Assembly: GCA_020629595.1 (NCBI GenBank)
Contig: JAHDDA010000021.1
Location: 4,799 to 14,761 of the forward strand
Reading direction: 5' to 3'
Length of the DNA: 9,963 bases
Origin: Chitinophagales bacterium
GTDB lineage: Bacteria; Bacteroidota; Bacteroidia; Chitinophagales; UBA2359
Of this stretch, positions 1 through 5,599 are shown piece by piece. Under the pieces are notes generated by a model. That model saw only the letters and a list, made by a program, of their open reading frames with translations. It made no database searches and was not told where the DNA came from. How positions within the stretch are numbered: position 1 is the stretch's first letter; every line of letters begins with the position of its first letter. Both the position numbers and the translations under genes were made by a program.

Positions 1-539
1 TCAGGTGGTTTTTGACCAGTTAGAGCATAAATTTCGGCTTGTGTTATATGTTCTGAAGCGTGTGTTTGTCGTTTTAAGGTAATTCTAATGTCTTTGCAAT
101 TGTTTCCTTCAATTAGTTCATAAGTATCTTTATCAAATCCTTTTCCAGTTGGTTTGCAATTACCCGATAAAATTGTTCCATTATTGGCTAAAAAATAAAC
201 ACATTTTGTCTGGCACATATTACTTTTTCCTTCATATTGTACAATTTCAGAAACAGTATATTCAAGTCTATTGGCTTCAAAAGTGCCATCAACTTTCCAT
301 TTCATATTCTGAATTTTTGTAGAGTTATTTTCGGTAGGGTAGGAAGTTCCAATTCCTTTAAGGGTATTTCCTTCGGTGTGAAAAAACATCTCAACAGCAA
401 AAACTTGTTGTTTGCCTACAGTTGCATATCCAAATTCTCCTTTCCAAGGACCATTAAAATCATATCCTTGTGAAAACATTGAATTTGAACTCACAAACAA
501 AACTATAATGAAAAGTAAGCTATTAACTAATAACTTCAT
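1..539 (-). CDS. Exported protein of unknown family, N-terminal 179 codons (3' end outside window)
   Basis: I do not recognise this family. Reading the minus strand from the ATG at 539 gives an open frame with no stop down to base 1, so the gene continues beyond the left edge. Residues 1-24 (MKLLVNSLLF... ending MFSQ) form a hydrophobic signal peptide, with likely cleavage after Gln24 or close by. Residues 27-157 are rich in short alternating hydrophobic strands (for example GPWKGEFGYA, VFAVEMFFHTEG, RLEYTVSEIVQYEG, DIRITLKRQ), which suggests a compact beta-sandwich or small lipocalin-like barrel; that is inference from pattern only. Four cysteines (109, 113, 128, 148) could form disulfides in the periplasm. 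Residues 158-179 (QAEIYALTGQKPP) look like a linker into a further domain. It lies downstream of the terminator at 629-668 and has its own -7 box, so it is probably a separate transcription unit from the four-gene cluster. Confidence 0.85.
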   Translation of the reverse strand, partial: MKLLVNSLLFIIVLFVSSNSMFSQGYDFNGPWKGEFGYATVGKQQVFAVEMFFHTEGNTLKGIGTSYPTENNSTKIQNMKWKVDGTFEANRLEYTVSEIVQYEGKSNMCQTKCVYFLANNGTILSGNCKPTGKGFDKDTYELIEGNNCKDIRITLKRQTHASEHITQAEIYALTGQKPP

Positions 540-569
540 TGAATTGGTTGTCTTTTCTCTTGTAAATTT

Positions 570-577
570 CAAAGATA
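570..577 (-). promoter_or_regulatory. Probable -7 box (TATCTTTG) for the 539..<1 gene
   Basis: The minus strand reads TATCTTTG, a full match to the Bacteroidota -7 consensus TAnnTTTG. It ends 30 bases before the ATG at 539, which would give a 5' leader of roughly 25 nt. No TTG lies 17-23 bases upstream on the minus strand, so the -33 half is missing or degenerate. It sits just after the terminator of the preceding gene cluster, which is where a new promoter would be expected. Confidence 0.55.
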
Positions 578-628
578 TTTATTTATATAATAAGAAATGT
601 GAATTTAACAATTTTAAAATATTTACAT

Positions 629-668
629 AAAAAAAGCGATTAACCAAATTTTTGATTAATCGCTTTTT
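629..668 (-). terminator. Rho-independent terminator of the four-gene minus-strand cluster
   Basis: The stem is GCGATTAA (636-643) paired with TTAATCGC (656-663). After one mismatch the stem can continue through CAA/TTG pairs in the centre. It is flanked by seven A (629-635) and five T (664-668), so the minus-strand transcript has the hairpin followed by a run of seven U. It begins 23 bases after the stop codon of the 691..1467 gene, the right place to end transcription of that cluster. The shorter T run on the plus strand could also stop stray plus-strand transcription. Confidence 0.9.
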
Positions 669-690
669 AGTTAAACTAATTTTCAACTTC

Positions 691-1467
691 TTAGAAAATA
701 ATTCCCCAATCAACCGAAAATGATCTATTTTTTATTAAATCGAAATTTTTTGATTGATTTACAAATCCTCTTGCAATACTTATGCCTAAGAATGTATCTA
801 TTTTTTCATTATAATCGTGAATTACACCAGCTCCTAACAATAATGACATATCAAATCCAGCAAAATCTTCAGAAACATCAGTTCTTCTAATTTTAATATC
901 AGCATCTTTATTTAATAAAGTAGCTTTTGCATTCATACCAAAGTTAAAACCTAAACCAGCTTGTCCATAAACTTTAAAATCTTGTTTATCACCTTGAGCT
1001 GTTGTTGTCCAACGAGCAATTGCAGGAATTTGCAAAGCACGAGTACGGTATTTTACAGTTGAAGCAACTGGTAAAGTAATTGGTGTATTTGTTCCATTTT
1101 GGTCAAATGCTAAATCGTAAAAATTACGAATTTTACCACCACCAGCAGCTAAGTTTAATCCAGAAATAACCGAAAACTTATTGCTTAAATGATATTCTAC
1201 ATTAATGCCATAATTGGCTCTTAATCTTCTTCCTGCTCCATCATTAATTACATCATCATTTGCTCTGTAGCGAACAAGTGTTGGGCTAATATTAATGAAA
1301 AAAGTTAGCTTTCTGTTCTCAAACGAAGGATTTTTTGTTACTTGCTTTTTGTAGAAAGGTTTTCTTTCCTTTTTTTCTTTTTTCTCAGATTTCTTGTCAG
1401 AATCTTGAGCAAAAATACTAGAAATAGTAAACAAGCATAATACAAAAATGGTCAATATTTTTTTCAT
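691..1467 (-). CDS. Outer-membrane beta-barrel protein (PorT-like / OMP_b-brl_2 type)
   Basis: A 258-residue exported protein. Residues 1-20 (MKKILTIFVLCLFTISSIFA) are a standard signal peptide with cleavage before Gln21. Residues 22-45 are a Lys/Glu-rich charged stretch (SDKKSEKKEKKERKPFYKK). From about residue 52 the chain is a series of amphipathic strands with turns, including LTFFINISPTLVRY, YGINVEYHLSNKFSVISGLN, RTRALQIPAIARW and VYGQAGLGFNFG. It ends in SVDWGIIF, with the C-terminal Phe typical of outer-membrane barrels. The strand after 'ALQIPAIARW' resembles the 'YLEIPLLLKY' signature common in the Bacteroidota barrel family PF13568, usually 180-250 residues long. It is the last gene of the cluster: its ATG is 18 nt after the preceding stop and a strong terminator follows 23 nt after its own stop. 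Membership in the barrel superfamily is fairly sure; the specific role is unknown. Confidence 0.85.
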   Translation of the reverse strand: MKKILTIFVLCLFTISSIFAQDSDKKSEKKEKKERKPFYKKQVTKNPSFENRKLTFFINISPTLVRYRANDDVINDGAGRRLRANYGINVEYHLSNKFSVISGLNLAAGGGKIRNFYDLAFDQNGTNTPITLPVASTVKYRTRALQIPAIARWTTTAQGDKQDFKVYGQAGLGFNFGMNAKATLLNKDADIKIRRTDVSEDFAGFDMSLLLGAGVIHDYNEKIDTFLGISIARGFVNQSKNFDLIKNRSFSVDWGIIF

Positions 1468-1485
1468 AAATAAAATTTAATATTC

Positions 1486-2625
1486 TTAATTTTTAGTAAA
1501 TGTTTCGTTGGCAATATCAAATTTTCCAACTTTATTAATTTGTTGATTTGAGATAATGAATGTTTTTAATTCTTCTTTTGTTTTGAAACCAATTTTATAC
1601 CATTCTGGAATTGAATTGGCTTTTAAAAGTTTGTTTAAAGAATTACTTAACCATTCAGCACCTTTTGCATTATTGGGACTTTTAAATGATAATTTTTCTT
1701 TTTCTGAATTGAAAATATCGTGAATTTTCTTTAAATCAATTGTAGTTCCATTTTCTAATTCACTTAAAATTTTATAAACGTGAGCTTGGTCGTGGTAACT
1801 AAAATTGAAATTTTCTTTTACAGTATTTAAGTTCTCAAATATTGAAAGCTCAAACTTGTTATCTAATTTAAGTGCTTCTGCTTTTTGGCTCTCTTCGGCA
1901 GTTTCAAAGCCTTTATTTCTTGCTTTATAGTAATTAGTTGCGGTATCAAAACCCTTTTCAGAAGCTAATTTAAAATCTGAAGCATCATTTTGGGCAAATC
2001 CTCTTTTAACGGCTTCAATATAAATATCAAAATTATTGTAATTTTTTTGTTGAGCTAGATTAAAAATATCGGCATCATTCTTAAAATACTTTACACTTTG
2101 CTTTGCTTCAGGAATTAGTGTATCTAAGTCTTTATTAAGTTTTTCAAAAGCACCTAAAAAACCTAACTCTTTTGCATTTTCAAAGGTTTCTTTGTTTTTA
2201 AAACCACTATTTCTAAATTCATTAAAATTTTCAGCAGACTCAAATTTCAACTCTTCTGAAGCGGTGTAATCATCTGCATTGTCGAAACCTAATAATTTTG
2301 CTTTGTGGTATTCTTCAAAAGTTTGAAAACCTTTGGCATTAACAGCATAACAAGTTTCTTTTTCTATAATATAAAAGTTACTTTTCTTGTTTCTAGGAAG
2401 TTCTGTACTAAATGAATTGGCAAATTGCTTTGTTTTATTCAGTAAATCTTCTGAAAAGCTCAAATTTTCGGTATCATTAATATCAGTTTCTTCAAACTCA
2501 ACAAAAATTAATTGAGCTTTGAAAACGGCAATTAATTTTTCAAAACTTTCAATATCTTTTACCTCAACTTTAAATGATTTACACTCAATTTTGGTAATAG
2601 GAAGAAAAGTAAACTGATCTGACAT
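1486..2625 (-). CDS. Protein of unknown function built on a tandem 14-residue 'GF' repeat
   Basis: I do not recognise this 379-residue family. There is no signal peptide or membrane segment, so it is predicted cytoplasmic, unlike the exported proteins encoded on both sides. Residues 1-95 are a mixed alpha/beta N-terminal region (FKVEVKDIESFEKLIAVF, LIFVEFEETDIND). From residue 99 there is a regular repeat: an aromatic pair, usually Gly-Phe, recurs at 99, 113, 127 (KF), 141 and 155, exactly 14 apart, and again at 195 (NY), 209, 225 and 239. A typical unit is GFDNADDYTASEEL: Gly-Phe, a polar/Ala turn, Phe or Tyr around position 8, often Ala at position 10, then charged residues. This suggests one short helix per unit. 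Residues 255-345 are helical without the repeat, and one more GF occurs at 346-347. It starts 21 nt after the upstream stop and ends 18 nt before the next ATG, so it is co-translated with two envelope proteins. It may be a scaffold or binding protein, but that is inference. Confidence 0.85.
   Translation of the reverse strand: MSDQFTFLPITKIECKSFKVEVKDIESFEKLIAVFKAQLIFVEFEETDINDTENLSFSEDLLNKTKQFANSFSTELPRNKKSNFYIIEKETCYAVNAKGFQTFEEYHKAKLLGFDNADDYTASEELKFESAENFNEFRNSGFKNKETFENAKELGFLGAFEKLNKDLDTLIPEAKQSVKYFKNDADIFNLAQQKNYNNFDIYIEAVKRGFAQNDASDFKLASEKGFDTATNYYKARNKGFETAEESQKAEALKLDNKFELSIFENLNTVKENFNFSYHDQAHVYKILSELENGTTIDLKKIHDIFNSEKEKLSFKSPNNAKGAEWLSNSLNKLLKANSIPEWYKIGFKTKEELKTFIISNQQINKVGKFDIANETFTKN
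1864..2331 (-). repeat. Protein-level tandem 14-residue repeat region (two blocks)
   Basis: This covers residues 99-254 of the 379-residue protein. Block one (2158-2331, residues 99-156) has the pair GF/GF/KF/GF/GF at strict 14-residue intervals. A 38-residue less regular insert follows. Block two (1864-2043, residues 195-254) has NY/GF/GF/GF/KL at 14, 16, 14 and 14 residues. The periodicity is in the protein; the DNA copies are diverged, so this is an old duplication and not an active satellite. Confidence 0.75.
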
Positions 2626-2646
2626 ATCAATAATTTAAGTGATAGA

Positions 2647-5508
2647 TTACCTAAAAATAACTAATTCTAATTTATTTCCGTTTATGTAAATTTCACGAAT
2701 ATTTTGTACATTATCAGCAGCAATATGAATTGAAGAGTCAATTTGGTATGGCTCTAAATTGTAAGAATAAACCAAATCTTTGTTGATATCGAAAATAACA
2801 TTACGCATTTTGTTTTTTTCAACTTCAGTTGTGTTTGCTCTTATTAAAACTACGCCATTTACTCTGTTAACTTCATCGGCTACATTTCTTAATAAACCAA
2901 TTATTTTAGGATTATTGCTACTATATGAATTTACTTTAGTGAAAGAGGTAAAATCAAAAGTCTTGATTTCTTCCATTTGTGTATAATCATATTTGGTTCT
3001 GCCTGTTGAATTTTTAGGGAAATTTGTGGCAGTATTAGTTGTTGTTGTACTTTGAGTAGTTGAATTTGTAGTGGTGTTAGTAGGTTGAGTTGTGGTTTTA
3101 CTTTCAGTATTATTAGTTGAAGTAGTTGTTGATTTAGAAGAAGAACTAGTAGTGCCGTTTGTAGCACCACTAGTTGAGTTTGATTGATTTTCTGGAACAA
3201 TTATTTGCGTTTTTTGCTCATTTTGCTTCAGTCCATCATTTTTTTTTTCTTCATCGATCATTTTTTCAATGTCGATTCCCTCAAGAACATCTTTTAACTC
3301 AGGATTTTCTTCCATTAGTTTTTCAATGTCATCCGTTCCTTCAATTATCATTACTTTTTTTTCAACTCTCATTTCTTTTCCATCGGCTGATTCTGAATTG
3401 CCACTTTTACAACAATCTTTCGATGATGGGTCGCAAGATGATTTATCGCATTTCGTATCACACTTTATAGTACAAGATGTTGGAGTTGAATTTCCATTTA
3501 TTCTATCTTGAAGTAATAAATTCAAAGTATTTTTAATATCATCTAATTCATTCTGAATTTGATTCATTTGCATTTCTTGCTTCTCAGCACGCAATCTGTC
3601 AATTTCTTGTTGCATTTCAAACATTTGCTGACGCATAGCTCCGTTTCCACCTTTTCCTTTGCCATCAAATTCTTTAGTTATGATAACTTCTTTTTCAATG
3701 GTTTTAGTAGTGCCATTATCGTCTATAAATACTTGAACTTCTTTTTCAAATTCGTTTCCTTCATCATCAACCCAAACCTGAACATCTTTTTTATTGTCTT
3801 CTGTATCTTCTACAATCATTTCAACTTCAATAATTTCTTCTTCAGCTTTAGCTTCTTTCTTGTTTTTTTTCTTATTCTTCTTGTTTCTCTTTTTCTTCTC
3901 TTTCTTTTCAGCTTTCTCAGCCTCTTTTTCCTCAACTTTTTCTAATTCCAAAGCCTCAATAGCAGCTTCCATTTCTTCAGCCTTTGCTTGTAAAGTAGCA
4001 TCTTCACTAGCTTTTGCCGCCTCAATTTGAGCATTTGCAATTTCTAACATTTGAATAGCTTCTTCTTGAGCAGCTTCCATTTCTGCTATGTATGCAGCTT
4101 GTTCGTTTAAGGCTGCATCTACATCAGCTTCTAATCTTTCGATTTCAGCAACTAACTCAGCTTTTTCTTCGTCTGATGCTTCATTTTCAGAAGTTAAAGA
4201 AGTTTCTAAATCTAAAATTTGATTTTCTAAAATAGCAATTTCCTCCTCAATTGCAGCTTGTTCTGCAATAGTTTGGTCAACTACAGCAATAGTTTCATCA
4301 ACTATAGCTAAGGCTTCGTCAATAACTAACATTGTTTCTTCTGAAACTTGAGCTTCGGCAACTTCTACTTCTGTAACTTCAGAAATAATTTCTCCTTCCT
4401 CATTTACAATTACTTCTGTTCCATCTTCAGTTACAACAACTTTACCTTCCATTTCTTCAGAAGCTTCCACTTCTAAAGATTTTCCACCATCAATTAATGC
4501 ATCATTTTCTGTATGTAAAGCCGATGGCGTTTTTGAAGGGAAGAAGTTAGGAGCTCTAAACTTACCTTTCTTGAATTTTGGAGCTTTGATATTTTTAAGT
4601 GAACGAGTTTTTGCTTTTTTTACCTTTGCTTGAGCTGCTTTTGCGGCTTTAGATTTACAAAAGTTGTAACTCAATCCTACTCTTAAAACGTTATAAGAAT
4701 CGAAAAGAACATTATCAACATTTCCTCTGCTTGCACTTACATAATTATCATTTGGATTATATGCAACTTGTGCTATTGGATCGTTTGATAAATCTCTACC
4801 AGCACCTGCATCACTTACATTATCCAAGTAATCGGTAAAAGTAAAACGGTTTTCAAACTCTAAACTTGCGGTAATTCTAGGCAATACTTTTAATTGCACA
4901 CCAATACCTGCAGGAATATGAAGTACCAGTTGTTTTTGGTCTTTCTGAAGGTTTAAATCTGAAACATTCGTTTCAAAATCTCCATCTAATTCTATATTGT
5001 TAGAAGAATAATCATAATACAACTCATTTTCATCAAGTAAATCGGCATACACATCAAACATTGTAATACCTGCACCACCTACTAAATAAAAATTAATAAA
5101 TGATTTTCTTTTGAATAACGATAATTTAAATGCAGCATTTGCATCAAAAATATCAGTCTGAAAATTCAGAGATCTATCAAACTGATTGTTTCCTCTGTAT
5201 CTGTCAGTAAAGGCAATTTGACCATAATTGGCATTTAATCTAAAACCAATTCTTTGAGTTAATCTTCTTTCAAGTTCAAGACCAATAAAATGTCTTGAGT
5301 AATCTTCAAAGACTTCTTCATTGTCCTCTAATAAGTCGAAAAAGCCCCCAATTCCTTCGTGGTTTTCGCTTATGTCTGTATTCAAGTCACCAATGTAACT
5401 TGACATACCAGCATTTACTCCAAATCTCCATTTAAAATCGTTTGTTTGAGCTTCGGTGCTAAAAGAAGTAGCGAACAATATTATAGCTATGAAAATTGAT
5501 TTTTTCAT
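2647..5508 (-). CDS. Large composite envelope protein: N-terminal barrel, coiled coil, Cys cluster, decayed OmpA-like C-terminus
   Basis: A 953-residue exported protein. Residues 1-21 form the signal peptide (cleavage near TEAQ). Residues 25-283 are beta-strand rich, beginning FKWRFGVNAGMSSYIGDLN, which resembles the start of Bacteroidota OmpA/DUF6089-type barrels, and ending VLRVGLSYNF, a typical last barrel strand. Residues 285-325 are Lys-rich and basic. Residues 345-383 form a short acidic beta stretch. Residues 385-530 are a long Glu/Ala-rich coiled coil. Residues 533-554 are almost pure Lys/Glu/Asn. Residues 576-607 hold two similar strand pairs (VQVWVDDEGN, VQVFIDDNGT). A second coiled coil lies near 625-668, followed by a six-cysteine cluster (679-700), a Thr/Ser/Asn linker (775-835) and a C-terminal domain (846-953) with an OmpA-like pattern. 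OmpA-family proteins anchor the outer membrane to peptidoglycan, but the residues expected for that are not evident here. Three N-terminal lysines and the hydrophobic core support the ATG at 5508. It is 21 nt ahead of the repeat-protein gene. The long coiled coil fits a periplasm-spanning role, as inference. Confidence 0.85.
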   Translation of the reverse strand: MKKSIFIAIILFATSFSTEAQTNDFKWRFGVNAGMSSYIGDLNTDISENHEGIGGFFDLLEDNEEVFEDYSRHFIGLELERRLTQRIGFRLNANYGQIAFTDRYRGNNQFDRSLNFQTDIFDANAAFKLSLFKRKSFINFYLVGGAGITMFDVYADLLDENELYYDYSSNNIELDGDFETNVSDLNLQKDQKQLVLHIPAGIGVQLKVLPRITASLEFENRFTFTDYLDNVSDAGAGRDLSNDPIAQVAYNPNDNYVSASRGNVDNVLFDSYNVLRVGLSYNFCKSKAAKAAQAKVKKAKTRSLKNIKAPKFKKGKFRAPNFFPSKTPSALHTENDALIDGGKSLEVEASEEMEGKVVVTEDGTEVIVNEEGEIISEVTEVEVAEAQVSEETMLVIDEALAIVDETIAVVDQTIAEQAAIEEEIAILENQILDLETSLTSENEASDEEKAELVAEIERLEADVDAALNEQAAYIAEMEAAQEEAIQMLEIANAQIEAAKASEDATLQAKAEEMEAAIEALELEKVEEKEAEKAEKKEKKKRNKKNKKKNKKEAKAEEEIIEVEMIVEDTEDNKKDVQVWVDDEGNEFEKEVQVFIDDNGTTKTIEKEVIITKEFDGKGKGGNGAMRQQMFEMQQEIDRLRAEKQEMQMNQIQNELDDIKNTLNLLLQDRINGNSTPTSCTIKCDTKCDKSSCDPSSKDCCKSGNSESADGKEMRVEKKVMIIEGTDDIEKLMEENPELKDVLEGIDIEKMIDEEKKNDGLKQNEQKTQIIVPENQSNSTSGATNGTTSSSSKSTTTSTNNTESKTTTQPTNTTTNSTTQSTTTTNTATNFPKNSTGRTKYDYTQMEEIKTFDFTSFTKVNSYSSNNPKIIGLLRNVADEVNRVNGVVLIRANTTEVEKNKMRNVIFDINKDLVYSYNLEPYQIDSSIHIAADNVQNIREIYINGNKLELVIFR
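2650..2973 (-). other. Degenerate OmpA-like C-terminal domain in the 953-residue protein
   Basis: Residues 846-953 follow the OmpA-like order: a first strand with FDFTS (compare the family's F-D-x-x-S), a helix IIGLLRNVADEVNRV, a strand GVVLIRANTT where the family has x-x-x-G-H-T-D, a helix NKMRNVIFDINKDLVYSY where the family has LSxxRAxxVxxYL, then NLEPYQI, and a last strand KLELVIF where the family ends NRRVEF. The Asp of the HTD motif is replaced (NTT), the Gly-x-x-x-Asn loop is shortened, and the first Arg of the LSxRRA helix is Met. These residues normally hold diaminopimelate of peptidoglycan. The homology is inferred by eye. Confidence 0.5.
3004..3183 (-). repeat. Low-complexity Thr/Ser/Asn linker
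   Basis: Residues 776-835 of the 953-residue protein are nearly all Thr, Ser, Asn, Gln and Gly (for example SSSSKSTTTSTNNTESKTTT). The DNA is an imperfect run of ACN-type codons, seen on the plus strand as gtn/agt triplets such as gttgttgt and gtagtgg. It separates the Cys-cluster/helical part from the C-terminal domain and probably acts as a flexible, hydrophilic spacer. Such tracts can vary in length between strains. Confidence 0.8.
3409..3474 (-). other. Six-cysteine cluster in the 953-residue protein
   Basis: Residues 679-700 contain Cys679, 683, 687, 692, 699 and 700, with spacing C-x3-C-x3-C-x4-C-x6-C-C, separated mainly by Lys, Asp, Ser and Thr. The only other cysteine in the protein is Cys284. 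A dense cluster in an exported protein suggests disulfides or a metal site; which of these is not decidable from sequence. Confidence 0.7.
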
Positions 5509-5537
5509 TATATATTATTTATTTGAATTTAGAAATG

Positions 5538-5566
5538 AATAATATTTATCTATTGTAAATATTATT
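5538..5566. repeat. AT-only 11-bp inverted repeat in the gap between two cluster genes
   Basis: AATAATATTTA (5538-5548) and TAAATATTATT (5556-5566) are perfect inverted copies with a 7-nt loop. The repeat lies in the 91-nt gap between the 390-residue and 953-residue genes, 30-58 bases upstream of the latter's ATG. It is not followed by a U run on the minus transcript, so it is unlikely to be a terminator. It may be an intercistronic RNA hairpin or a protein-binding dyad, but chance is possible in sequence this AT-rich. Confidence 0.45.
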
Positions 5567-5599
5567 GGTGATTAATAATAACTCTTAATAGAGCTTTGA

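Noticed and set aside
237..630. Two plus-strand frames of 78 and 72 codons
   Set aside because: The first is antisense to the exported protein and the second runs through its promoter and upstream region; the minus-strand frame with signal peptide is far more convincing.
2626..2646. Possible separate promoter or terminator between the 953-residue gene and the repeat-protein gene
   Set aside because: The 21-nt gap has no hairpin, T run or -7 box; read-through co-transcription is the simpler view.
2931..3200. An 89-codon minus-strand frame with many Leu/Gln/Val residues
   Set aside because: It is the shifted frame of the Thr/Asn-rich linker in the 953-residue gene; the Leu/Gln runs come from the repetitive ACN/CAA triplets.
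3174..4030. Several plus-strand open frames of 78-128 codons opposite the 953-residue gene, rich in Phe, Ser and Leu
   Set aside because: They mirror the Glu/Lys-rich coiled-coil codons on the minus strand, lack a coherent protein pattern and overlap a well-supported gene.
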